NCBI GenBank assembly: GCA_965153455.1 | Contig: OZ234503.1 | Location: forward strand, 930,001 to 994,000 | Length of the DNA: 64,000 bases | Reading direction: 5' to 3' | Source: Sphagnum compactum | Lineage: Eukaryota > Bryophyta > Sphagnopsida > Sphagnales | Shown here: positions 34,224 to 46,269 of the stretch, piece by piece | Layout: each line of letters starts with the position of its first letter | Numbering within the stretch: the stretch's first letter is position 1 | Made by a program: the position numbers and the translations under genes | The notes under the pieces: model-generated | Told to the model about the DNA's origin: nothing | Databases searched by the model: none | The model's input: the letters and a program-made list of their open reading frames with translations, nothing else

Positions 34224-37200
34224 TAAACCTACTTTTGATGCCAAGTCTGATGTGGGTTTGTTTCGTTTGTGAATGTGACAACATCTATGTTGCTCGTGGG
34301 GAAAAATTGCTAACCATGTAAAAACTGCAATTGATGTCATGTTCATGAACCTTCTTTTTGAATAAGAAGACTTTGTCACTTTAACTGCTTATCATCTTCA
34401 AGCTCCTCCCTAAAGTTTAGGGTTTAGGGTGCAAAGCAGAGAGCAGATATCAATATAGAAAAGTGATTGGTTTTTTCTCTCCAGAGAAATTACAATTAAA
34501 GCTGATGCAGAAGTGATGATGTTGTTCATCATCATTTCATCATTCAATACCCATGATTGATTTAATTGTAAGTAAGCTTTCATAAAAGGACTTGATTGCA
34601 AATGACAATTCAAACCTTGAATGTCATTCTTATTATGGTGATAGTAAATGGTGTCCACTTATTTATGGAGAAGTCCACATTCATTTCAATCCAAATTTGT
34701 GACCTAGTAATTTTCTATTCACACAAATATCCTTGTTCACATTTTCTAATGCCAATTGCGAATAATAAGATAAATGTTCAAAAGCAATACACCATTAGGG
34801 TTGCCATTGAAAAGTCACTGAAGAGAAGGTTTAGGGTTTAGGGTTTAAGTAGAATAAATGAAAGGTGGTACATCATGTGTGAGTGGGGAGTTTATGAAAA
34901 AAACCTTTGGTCATATATATATATGTTCATGGGCAAGGGGTTCATGAATCACTGGGTGCATCGTTGATTGAATCTTCATTGTTTTGGATGTGTAGGTCGC
35001 ACTCAATTTGCATGCGAAGAGCTATAAGTTGTTTATGATTATAATGTGCTACAATGTTGATGATGGCAATGTGGTAACGTTGTGAGGGCAAGCACTAAAT
35101 GAGAGTAGTGAAATAAATGCGTCACCAATCTCAACATTCCTATAGGACAAGTGCCCAACCAAAGAGTATATTTTAAAATTAGTTTGAGTATACCCAAGTT
35201 ATGATAAATATTTTAACTATCAGCCCAAGTTCCCAAGGTGAAAGGGTGTTGGGTCCATGATTTCTCTCAGAATTTTGCAACATTTCCTTAGGGACAACAT
35301 TCGAGAAGTTGCAATGCTACCTCACTTTTTCATCCTTAGTCTTCAAATTTTCATCCATTGTACAATTTTTAAATTTCAACTTTTCAACCACCTTGTAGAT
35401 TCTAATCCATTATGCAAGCTTTTCCCCAATTTTTTCCTTCATTTCTTTGTATGTATCCTTGGTTTTTCATTCATTGTGTAACTTGCTTCTCAAATTTTCA
35501 TCCCTTATGCAAAATTTTCCAATATTTCATCATCATACAATTTTTTCTTCATTATGCAAAGCTTTGGAAGCAAGTTCTCAACTTTTCATTCATTGTGCAA
35601 CCTACCAATGAATGATGGATGAAAAGTTTAACACAAAATATCCAAAATGTTTTCACACAAATTAATTGTTATGAAGATTAAAAAATTGTTAAAATAAAAT
35701 CAAGTTGCTCCAAAGGTGAACATGTTCATACTTGGGCCAACAATGCAAGCTACATGTTAAGATCATATCCAATTTTTGCGGGGAAGAGATCGAGCCCTTG
35801 TTTTAAAAACAAAATTACCTATCAACCCGCCCCCCCCCCTCCCAATCAAAGCAACACAACAATGAGCAACACATTGTCCACCTTGAGAGTGCTAATTGTG
35901 TTTACCAAGGAAGGGAAATGAGAGCATGATTTTAACCAAGCTTGGACTAACAATTTTTATACAAACCAAATGAACTTTGCAAAAATTCTAAACACACCAA
36001 TAAAATCTTAATAATAGTTGTATGAAGGCATGGCAACAAACCATGTGAATTTTCTTACCTTTAATGGATTTAGGCCTTTGAATGTTACTTTTAAAACAAA
36101 ACCTTTTAAACACAAAACATTGTTTCGGCAACAACTACAAAAAATTCAGATATGTGAGACACATGACATGAAGGTTGGACTCCAATGCCTTGAGCTAAAA
36201 GCACCCATATATTTCAATTTTAAGCATTACCTAAGTCAAGTAAAGGACTTCATTACATTGTCTAAAGACTTATGATGAGCACATTGAAAATACATCAAAG
36301 ATTCTTTTTTTAACTTCTCCAACAATTTATTGGCCTATTTTGTCACATTGATACATTGCCTTGTCTCATGGAAGATATCGTGGGGATTGAACTATAATAT
36401 TTTAGTTTCAAGGCCACAACCAATGTGCACCTAAAAAAAAAGCCTCTAAATATCAAAAAAAATATTAGCATGATTTGTTAGGGCATGGATGAACATTTGT
36501 AGACGGTATAACATTCAACAAGTATTTGAATATCAGTATCTTTTAGGTAGCTTATGCATAATATATAGTAGAAAATCCATAATGTTTGTGTTGAAGAAAA
36601 ACAATCACACAATTATGTTACAAAATATAAAAAGTTATCACCTCACATGTAAAGACGTAAGGGTATTTTTTTTTAACGTTTAGACTTGTTTAACCTTTGA
36701 CACATATAAGAGGTGTCAAATTTGTTGCAAAAACATTTTCTAACCATAGTTGAAGTTTTGAATTTTTTTGTTAACATGGCATTCATTTACAAAGCAAATG
36801 CACCCCATAGCCCCATTGTTCTTATTGAATGGTAGCAACGTTGACAACTTTTTGAGTGGTAGTAAGTAGCCACCAATGTTGGGTGGTTCTTTGAATTTTT
36901 AAAGAAGTGGTAGTTTCATTTTGTTAACTATTTCAAGATTAAAAAAATTCTCAATTTCAATTTTTTCAAAAACCTTAGAGAACCAATAGTTTTCATGAAA
37001 TAATAGGCAACATATTTGGTAGTTCTTCAACCAATTCTTTGATTTGGATGCGGATGAGTACAAATGAGCCAAAATCCTCATCAACACGTCAACGTTTCTA
37101 CAATTCTTGTTACATATTCCTATGGGTGGTCACTTTAATGGCATATTAGTCGTGGAAATGGTCCTTATTGAATAATGTGGACATTGAAAAACTTAAAATG

Positions 37201-38877
37201 AGTCAAAAACTCTTCCAATATCAAAGTTTGGTTGGAACAAATGATATTTAATAACTTCACTTAATAACATTACTTTCAAAAAGGCCCCTTAATTTTCATA
37301 ATGCTATTTTTTTCATCCTTAATGTTTTTAGTAATAAGGTACTATTAGACATATCTAAAAAACATTCAAATTTTCATATTTTTTCAATTTTGTGTACATC
37401 AAAATTTAAGGTTTAAAAAAAGTTCATGAATCTTTTATGACATGTAAATGTGATGCAATATATATGTTGTTTGAAGAAAAGTTGTAACTTATAATATAAG
37501 AAACTAAAATTGAAAATGTTAACATGTTTTGCTATGATTAAAAATTTTGATAATTTTCCAAAATGAAACACAAAATCTAGCAAATTTTTTTACGCTTTCA
37601 AAAATTCATATTTATTCAAAATTGATTGTAAATAAAAATGGCATAATGGGGCATCTATAAATACAATAAATAAATTTTTTCAAAATATATCATTTGAAAA
37701 TTCCTCTTTATGGAAACATGTTTTTTTTGGCAAAAAGACCTCAAAAAAGACAATAGTCTCAAATGCAAAGTAAACACATTGTTCAATGTCATTTGGACCT
37801 ATTTTCTCATTTTTTGAAAACCCGAGTTAGATACCAAACCTAGTTTTAAATTTTTTTGAGAATCAATGAATATGCGAATATATACATGAAATGATAGTTG
37901 ATAAATATTTGTTGTTAATTCTAAAAATTGTCCAACATTGGCATCAACCTTTAATATGTATGGTATTTCTTATTGAATGGTAGCAACAATTGATTGGCAT
38001 GGTTTCTTTTCCAATTGTTTGAAATAGGTGGGTTCGCAATCTTCCATAATAAACCTTAACCAAATTTGGATACAAGTTGGAAAGGAAAATAGAAAAAATA
38101 ATATTCTTACTATGTGTTAACATGTTGGAAGTTGTTACCTAAATATGGCAATTTCAGTTTTTTTTTCCCAAAATTCACAACTTTCTAAGACTTTTTTTGA
38201 ATAAAAACCTTTGTAAGATTTTCACGTTGCCATTTGTTTGTTATAAAAAAATGTTGCCATTGGGTGGGTATTGCATTTAAAATAGACCAATTGGGATTAC
38301 ATATATACATCTTGAGGGATCTATGACCAACAATGTCCTAGTAAGTTGAGAAATTTTTTAATTAAATATCAAATTCCTATAAATTCCTTGACTATTGGTG
38401 TAAAACTTGTTGGTAAACATAGTTGTGATTTTTGAAGTTTGGTACTAGCCAATAGTAATATTGGTGTGTATTCCATGATGTCATTTTACCTTTGTTGCAA
38501 TGGGAGATCAAGTTTAAATATAGATTGTGTTTGAATTATTTTTTGTAGTTCTAGGATAAAACAGAAAAAAATACAAATCAAAGTTGAGAAATTAAATAAT
38601 AAACCTTTTGAGTTTCAATTTTAATTTTAAAAAATTCCTTGTTACAATCCACAATTCAATGAATGTCATGAGCACAAAGACCATCATTCCAACAAGCTTT
38701 TAGCCATAAGTAAAACATCAATTCTCTAGGTTGCCGGCTCTACTTGGGCGTTTAATAGTTAAAAGCCATATCAAAATTTAAATTGGGCATAAAATGAGTA
38801 CCACATCTTGATGGTAGGTGCATGCAAATATGTTATTCATCAATTGTGAAAGAAATACATAAGGTCCCTTGAAGGCT
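34224..38877. other. AT-rich intergenic DNA, no gene recognised
   Basis: Contains telomere-like runs at 34416-34429 and 34830-34847, and a loose repeat of (T)TTTCATYCATTRTGCAA phrases at 35310-35610. Open stretches are short (at most 85 codons) with no known motif. Confidence 0.6.
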
Positions 38878-39043
38878 TGTAGAAAAGCTTAAGTCTAATC
38901 TAGCCTACCATGAGATTAAGAAACAAAAGATAATTTAGAAAAACATTATGGTTCATTGCAATCCAAAAAAAAAAAGGTATCTTCTAGAACTAATAAGTTG
39001 CTTCATGCAATAACATATTATTAAGTATGATTATTTACCAACA
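38878..39043 (-). repeat. Candidate copia 3' LTR
   Basis: On the minus strand TGTTGGTAAATAATC begins directly after a purine tract (AGAAGGGG) that follows the copia RNase H end, the usual position and sequence style for a Ty1/copia 3' LTR. A TCTACA-like end at 38878 would make it about 166 bp. The far border is a guess. Confidence 0.4.
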
Positions 39044-39255
39044 CCCCTTCTAAGACTCAATAATTTCATGTATATGTACATTGGGGTTAAGTGAATATTT
39101 TAGGATTAATAATCCCAATCAAATCCCTAAGATTTCTAAACTTTTTCTTGCCTAAAACTTTGGTCAAGATTTATACAAGTTGATTTTTTGTCCAAACATG
39201 TATGAGGTTTATTTGACCTAATAATATATTCTTTCATATGAAGTGGTGTTGTATT

Positions 39256-39462
39256 TCAACATAAATAAATGTGTTTAGTTCTTGTAAAGAAAACAAGGTT
39301 GGCAATTTTCATAATGTTCTGATTGTTTGAATGAATGATTTTTATGTTGATGTCAACCATACCAATTTCTCCAACAAGATGTTGCAACCATGTAACCTCA
39401 TTTGGACTTTTAGTTAATGCCTTGTATTCTACATTAGTTGATGACAATGTGATTAAGTCCAA
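39256..39462 (-). pseudogene. Copia RNase H fragment
   Basis: 68 open codons with LSSTNVEYKALTKSPNEVTW (the family norm is LSSTEAEY-A), NNQNIMKIANLVFF and TRTKHI, diagnostic of Ty1/copia RNase H. The Glu of the SSTEAEY motif is replaced, so the enzyme would be defective. Confidence 0.9.
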
Positions 39463-39899
39463 ATGTTATATTAGGTTATGTATTGGTAGGATATATGAAC
39501 TTTCTTAGGATATGTTTAAAAGTCAAGCAATCATTTAATTATTGTAATTTGATTTTTGTACCAAGGATAAACCCTTTTGTTAATGGCATGGGGGCAACAT
39601 TATAATTAACTATGATAAAATTTTCAAGAACATTTTTAGAATATCATCTTTGCATCGTGAAAATGCCTTTCTTTGCTTTTAAAAATTCAACCCCAAGATA
39701 GAGCCTCATCATACCTGAATTTTTCATTTCAAATTTAGTTTCAAGTTGGTTCAGCCATTCTATTTTTTCCAAATGGTTTCTTGTGATCAAAAGGCCATCT
39801 ACATACAATATTAAGATCTTAGAGTTAGTATCATATCATTTTTTACGAAATAATATGAATGATAATCTGCATCATTCCTCTTGAAACCTTGTTTTTAAG

Positions 39900-40500
39900 G
39901 TTTAAAAAAAAAATTCGTAGGGTAAATCAGCCGATAACCAAACACTTAAACACTCAGGGTAGGCTAGATCCAAGAGGAGGGCTTTGTTGTTTTTGGTGTT
40001 CCAACAAAACTTGAACCCTTCCTATTGACACATTTGACACACTAAAAATAATACAAAACGAAATAAAATTAAAAAAGTTACAGCCCCCCAAAGTAGAGGG
40101 GGTCAAGAACTAAAAAAAACAAACCATCAAACACTACAAAGGTGAGCTCCCAAACACCCAAAAATTCCTTGTATGTTTATTCTATTGCTAATAGAGTTCA
40201 AAGATAATTCTACTATTAGAGTTCAAAGATAATTTGTAGAACTTCAAGTGGCGCTCCTATAGCACTTTAAATAGTTTAAAATGAATAAGAAATCAGAAAG
40301 TTATGAGGTTTGAAAGTAGGAGGGGTCCAAAGAGAAGATAAAATAAATGCATTTTGTAAGTTGGAAAGCTTATTTTTCATCTTGTTATTTTTTCATTACT
40401 TCTTTTCATTTGCCCTTCAAAGATGATTTCTAGAGCTTGAGGTAGCTCTCCCATGACATTTTAAATCACTCAAAATGAAACACATATGATGAAGATATAA
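39900..40500 (-). repeat. Dispersed repeat inserted in the copia element (partner at 59545-59875)
   Basis: The reverse complement of about 39940-40300 aligns with 59545-59875 across 300 bases, including AACATACAAGGAATTTTTGG, a run CTACTTTGGGGGGC and AATAGGAAG(A/G)GTTCAAGTTTTG. It contains two copies of a 75 bp module (40200-40300 and 40415-40490). Copia coding sequence stops on one side and resumes on the other, so this is an insertion. Confidence 0.75.
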
Positions 40501-41406
40501 ATGAATGTTCAATCATAAACAGATGATCGATGATGGGCCAGTTTAGCCTATCATGCATGAGGTGTTTAGTGTATATGGTATAGAGCTTTTTAGAGCTTGC
40601 ATACCTTCGTTTCTTGTCCTATGACAAACCCTTCTTCTAGTTGAAAAGCATACATTTCTTTCAAATCCTTGTTAAGAAATGCCATCTTGACATTTACATG
40701 AACAATGTCCCACTTATCATGTGATGTTAATGTACCCATTGAATGAATAATTTTTCATTTTATAATTGGAGCAAATGACTCTCCAAACTCCACCCCCACT
40801 TGTTCAACCTCCCTTGTGACTAACTTGGCTTTCATTTCATTTGGATTGCCATCAAAATCAGGTTTCAAGTTGTAAACCCATTTTGTGCTAAATGGTTCCT
40901 TTCTTAAGCAAGTTGACAAGTTTATTCTTGTTGATTGATTTAATTTCCCTTTGCATTGCACATTTCCACCCTTCCTACATCAAGGCTTCACTGCAATTGC
41001 AAGCTTTTAACTATGTGAATCACATCTATAAACTCCTTTTGAACAATCTTCTCATCTAAGACAAAATTTGTGACAATCCTGCACAAGTCCTTTGATTTTA
41101 TGCTTGTAGACTAGCAACTTGACACTCCGACTTATGTGATATGCTAGTCTGCAAGCAAAGCAACCAGATGATGACATTGCAAACTTGTTGCTTTGCTTCT
41201 CTTGTGAAGTATGTTCACAACTTCCTGAAACACCAATTGGACCATCTGCTCCAGCTTTTTCAAATCTGTTGTCCTGAATTTGTACACCTTCCCCTTGCTG
41301 AACATATGGATATCTAAGCTGCTCTTCCAAGTCTTAATGTGCTTGTGTAGGATCCATGACAAAAGTTATGATAATTGACATGTCGAAAAACAAATTGGTG
41401 GTAAAG

Positions 41407-41424
41407 TTTAGGGTTTAGGGTTTA
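41407..41424. repeat. Telomere-like run (TTTAGGG)n
   Basis: Two full units plus TTTA, next to the edge of the copia remnant. Confidence 0.85.
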
Positions 41425-41700
41425 GCGCCATGCTCTGGGCTTCAGTAGCAAAGCACCTAGCTAAGGAAAGAGATCGCTTATGTAAAGAAATAACTAATAA
41501 AGTGACCATGACAGAGCTTCATTGCTTACGTGCTACGGCTGAAATAGCAAAGCACACAGACCAAGAAAAAGGATAGTGACACAAAGTTGAAGATTGCGAA
41601 ATCCAACATGTAATGACATTTAGTTGTATTAGAAACCAGAGAATTTATGAACTCATTACGGATCCATAATAAGAACGAACCTAGGATTAGAGCACAAAAA

Positions 41701-41850
41701 GACTGTCAATAACAAAGAGAAGCTCAATTTCGCTCAGTTCAGCGGGATCTTCGGCATATGAAGGTATCAAGCCCCCATGATAAGGTCTGTTGAGCTTGAT
41801 CTTACCAATATCATCATCGCGAATTGAACATGAGAGAACTCGATGATCAC
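41701..41850 (-). other. Possible terminal exon of an unrecognised gene
   Basis: The minus strand reads about 43 codons with balanced, non-repetitive composition: RDDDIGKIKLNRPYHGGL then IPSYAEDPAELSEIELLFVI, ending at TAA (41701-41703). An in-frame stop lies upstream near 41866, with a possible acceptor between. The sequence looks like real protein, but I do not recognise the family. A start-like exon might be 42342-42478 on the same strand, but I could not join them in phase. It could equally be a gene fragment. Confidence 0.25.
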
Positions 41851-42341
41851 AGGGTTATATAAAACCCAAAACAGCAGTGGCGACAAAGAACAAATTATCC
41901 AAACAAAGGAGAAGGATCAGTTTTCCTGGCTTTGGCTCTTGCGAGCGCAAGTAGCATGTTTCGAATCAGATTCGATCATTTGGGGAAAGGTTCATCATCT
42001 CCTTCCCATGTCAGACTGGAGAAAACCAACGGAGTATTCAAAACAAACAAAAAATCCCTCCATCTAATCACTTTATACAAGACATTGAGTGAAAATTAAG
42101 AGAAAAGGAAAGAAAATGGAAACCTCAAACTAACGCATACGGGTAACCAATTCGAGTAAGCTTCGAATTTCTCGACGGGGATACGAACATACGAGGTCAA
42201 AATGGGACAGAAATGAAAGCCAAGAAAAAGCCCATCATCAGCTGCCAACCGAAACTCTAAACTCAAGAATACCCCAGAACCAACACAAGGATCAAAACTG
42301 GTTTTCGTCATCGACAACGAGATATAGGCAAACAAACAGTC

Positions 42342-42478
42342 TTATTCTGAAGAGAGGCGACGAGAGGCGGCGGCAGAGGCTCGGATCGCCCAACACGTGA
42401 TGACGGCTAAAGGCTTGCACACAAACCCTAACCCTAACCCTAATTCTTCAGACACCATCTCTTTTGGGGTTCCCAATT
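42342..42478 (-). other. GC-richer patch with short ORF and (TTAGGG)3, possible 5' exon
   Basis: A minus-strand frame from an ATG at about 42457 reads MVSEELGLGLGFVCKPLAVI and then CWAIRASAAASRRLSSE before a stop. The Leu-Gly repeat comes from telomere-like AACCCTAACCCTAACCCTAA on the plus strand (42423-42443). It has the base composition of a plant 5' exon, but the repeat makes the ORF suspect and no downstream exon joins in phase. Confidence 0.2.
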
Positions 42479-42549
42479 CGAGTAACATTAAGCTTATGGC
42501 CCCGTTCAACATTGGGTGCCACCTAGGATGCCACCTAGGATTTTTCATT

Positions 42550-45500
42550 TAACACTGACTTAACATCAAGTGTGAATCCACCATAAGTATCATATGTAAG
42601 TATGTAAGAAGGTGAGGCACTCGGTGATGACTATTTTGGTAGATGATCAATACATGTGGATGGTTAGTACATAGCTGACTACTGCGGTTAGCTAAGGGAC
42701 AGGAATGCAATGAAATTTTGATTTCTGTCCACATACCATCATCCATCTGGGTGATTCCTGTTTCACCCTGGCCCCCAATAATGGGGAGTGAAAATTGAAC
42801 TAGGGTTCAAAAATATTGGGCAAGAGTGCAACCAATAATCTAGTCAAGTCTTTTAAGAGACCCGAACCACCATTCTGAGGCAAATGGGGAAGCAAAGACA
42901 TTAGGGAGAGAAGAATGTTTAAGAGGAAAACCATTTGGAGTGAAATGAAATTAGTTGAAGGGTTGACATGATGATGGACAATGGGTTTGTGTCTCTTGTA
43001 TGAACAAACAGTTAGCTGCATGGAGAACATTAAGTTTCATCCAAAATCCCAATTGCATCATCGTGTTATACTTGTTTCATCCACATGTCCAATTGCACCT
43101 TCGTGTTACATATCCCATTAGCATCATTCACATGAGGGTGCTTGCTTCTATGTCATTAGTGCCATTCCATAATGAATTTTCATTTGCAAGTTTAAATTTA
43201 ATCCGTGTTGGTTGTCAAACAATCATCCAACAGGTTTTGTTTCCTCTATCTAACCGATTTCATTTCAGTCATGGGTTTTATATTGCAAACTTTAAATTCC
43301 TTCATTATGGTCACATATCATCTGTGTCTTCAAAACATCCATACAGCCCAATGTCCTCCATTTTATGTGAAGTATCGTTTCACACAGATAAATTTAGCTT
43401 CATATCGTCTTGAAAAGTTTCAGATTTTTGTCCATGTGGCCACTTTTATCCATGTCTAAAGTTTCATCTATGTCGTCAATTTTATCCCAACACATGGGAT
43501 TCATCCAATACCTATCTCACACACAGGAGTCTCCTCACACATAATCCAATATGCTCATTCTGGAAATCAAGCCTTGGCAATAGAACATATTGTTAGATAT
43601 CACCAAGCATTTGTGCGTCCTCAATCTGTTTCAGGTTACAGGAAAATAAGTAGTAAATTTATATTGAATGAACAGGAGAAGAACATTACTTACTGGACTT
43701 CGAATTCTCCGGGGAGGAGGAATCTGTGGCAGGAGTGTCGACTGCAACATGGCGCATTGGTTTTACTGACTTGTGGCATGATCATCTGAAAAGAAAACAC
43801 AAATGAATTACATCTGCATAACACAATCTTTGCTAACCTGCTCATCAGAGAAAGACGTTGGTGAGCACTTCAAGCGAAGTTCCACTGTAGTCAAGAAGAT
43901 ACTGCCATAACTGCTGGATTTGTAATGTCAAGGTCAGATCACGAGATTGCACAAGGTTGCCATTTGTCAACAACTGTCAGAAGTATATTCATCTGCCTGT
44001 AACTGGCAGCAACTCCTCTGCATGAACATATAATTAAAGACACCACTTGATTAATATCTCTGAATTTCTCTTCCTTGCACACAGAATGAAGTCTCAATCG
44101 CACTTCAAATTGTATCCTTCATATCACACACAAAGTTCAATGTTTGGCGGGAGTTATCCTCTGCACTCACAAGATTCTCTCTGTTGTCAGCTTGATCATA
44201 TGAATAATTTAGCTTAAGCCCAAGTACTTAAAACACTGAATTCCTCTAGTACTGCACATACGAGAGCAAGGATGTACTTACTGAGTTGCTTTTCAGATGA
44301 TTGCAAATGTCATTTGGTAACACTGCACACTTGGGGCACAAATGCTTAGAATTTGGAGGTGAATTTCTGAAGGATTTGGCTTTCTCCATGGTGATGACTC
44401 ACACAGGTAGTAGCTGACAGTAGTGCAGTTACTGGGTTTGCACTGACAACAATGTGCAAAATCATTGGAGCATACTGATGAAGAAGAAACTGTGCAGACT
44501 GGGCATTGACCCCTCCCTCACCCACAAGCACAAGCTGATCTTCCAGCTTCTCGCTGACCTGGCTGGCAGCATAGTGTTTGCAGCCAAGTGGCCAGTTGAG
44601 TGAACACTTGGAAGCCACGCTGCTTTAAGGATGATATGCTTCCCATGATTATGAGAAAACACCCCAGTTGCTGGCAGCTCAAGAATTGAACTGCAGCAGT
44701 ATTCTAGCTGCACCCATTCCCATCACAGATTGTTACCTCCTGCACCAGCCAGCCATCGGTTGTGGAATCACATAATGAGAGTTCTTACAGAGCCTTCGGC
44801 AGCTTCTTATACTCCTGGTGGGGTTTCTGCAATTGCAATGTCATGCACTCTTGCTGATGGCTATAGTGAGCCCCAAATTCTACTGCAGCAGGCAGGCGAT
44901 CAGTGTATTACAGATCAGTGTGGGTGTGCAGCAAGCCTCCCAAATGATCAGACCTTGCAGGTGCAGGATGCTGGCAGGCAAGATCACAAAGACAACTTGT
45001 TAAGACCAGCACCAGCACCAGCACCAGCACAGACAAAGCAGGTAAGAGACAGTCTTATGGCAGGTGATAATACTGGAATGACCACCATAGAGCTTCCAAA
45101 GACTCAGCTTGTTGTTGCCATCTATTTCAGACATAATAACACCACACATGTGTACAAGTTCCCTTCTTGAAGATATGACGGCGACTCTGAAGGAGCCAAA
45201 GTAGCTGCTGTTCAGGTGGAAGAAGCCAAGGCCAGGAAAGCTCCAGCCATAAACAATCTACTGTGACCACCACACTAGGGCCATGGAGCCCATGCCCCAG
45301 TGGAACCCCAGCTGCAGCAGCACTAGTCTTGGTGGTGCAGAGCATGGTCAAGCAAAAAGGGCTTGATCAAGTCTTGCTGGGCAGCTCCAATCTTTTCCTT
45401 CACCAACCTCGATTGCATGATGAGCTAAAAGTAACCTGTGTGAGCACACAAGATAAAAAGGATCTGTGGAGCATTCACAGGGCAAAAAACACTGAAAACT

Positions 45501-46269
45501 GTGCAAAATATCACTCATCAAAATATGTCCATCTGCACCTACAAGTGGAACCACAATTTTGATTTGAAAATCTTTCAGAAAACAGATAGGACATAGTAAG
45601 ACAACTAGCAACAACTTCAGCACTTCAAAAAGCATGACAAACTAAATTTAATGCCCGTAGTAGCAATGCAGGCCAGCAAATGATACAGGAAATAAAAAAA
45701 TTCACAACAAAAAATAAAGGAATGCAGAAGCAAAAGACAATATCCAATTAAACTGGAGAACACTCTAATTTACAGACAAATTATCTCCACACCTAGTCCA
45801 TGCAACTGCTATCTTTCTTGGAGTGCTAGATTTGGTGAACCTGAGTGTGAACAGTATACTCTTGCCACATAGGCTAGGAGACATTCCAAGGAAAAGACAA
45901 GGATACATCAGATAGTGCTTCATGTTGTGTGGACACTCCAGCACCTCATAGTACTTCAGCCTTATTTCTGGTGTTTACTCAACATCTCAGGTTGGAATCT
46001 TGGGCTAAATGTCTTCCTCTATATTATAGGTCTGACATCTAGATTCTGGAGTTTGAAAACAATTCCAGGATATAGTGAAACTAATGACTCAGACATGAGG
46101 AGAATTAATCCACATACAGTAAACAGAAAATGGAGGAAGACCACATCCTGTTCTATGAACCTCAATCAACTACATTACCAACCAATTAAACCTGCAAATA
46201 CCACACCAACTGTTTGCACAACAGCCTACCCTAGCTAACTACAGTATACAGTTACATAGAAGAAGTGAG
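42550..46269. other. Unassigned stretch downstream of the ArfGAP gene
   Basis: More evenly composed than the flanking AT-rich DNA, similar to the introns of the ArfGAP gene. It may include that gene's 3' UTR or a non-coding transcript. A 146-codon open stretch at 44730-45170 (plus) shows no domain and includes an (AGCACC)n run near 45008. At 43033-43120 a ~45 bp phrase (TTTCATCCA..TCCAATTGCA.C.TCGTGTTA) is repeated twice. Confidence 0.4.

Larger units (their letters stand above)
39044..41362 (-). pseudogene. Decayed Ty1/copia retrotransposon (reverse transcriptase and RNase H)
   Basis: On the minus strand, after a weakly similar lead-in (41052-41362), 40755-40961 reads the start of the copia reverse transcriptase (STKWVYNLKPDFDGNP, KAKLVTREVEQVGVEF, ESFAPIIK). 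Then 40590-40750 reads VNVKMAFLNKDLKEMY and EEGFVIGQETKVCKL, and about 40500-40580 reads KALY..TPHA..AKL. Sequence resumes at 39890 (KRNDAD), and 39110-39462 holds RNase H (SSTNVEYKALTKSPNEVTWL, TRTKHI, then QHHFI and ILTKVLG). Many stops and frameshifts are present and the palm motif is lost. Between 39900 and 40500 it is split by another repeat. Confidence 0.9.

Noticed and set aside
42423-42443. (TTAGGG)3 as evidence of a chromosome end or vertebrate contamination
   Set aside because: Only three units inside otherwise plant-like sequence; too short for a telomere.
44730-45170. 146-codon plus-strand ORF
   Set aside because: No recognisable domain, includes a repeat-encoded Pro-Ala run, and has no supporting splice or promoter context; kept only as a note on the unassigned stretch.
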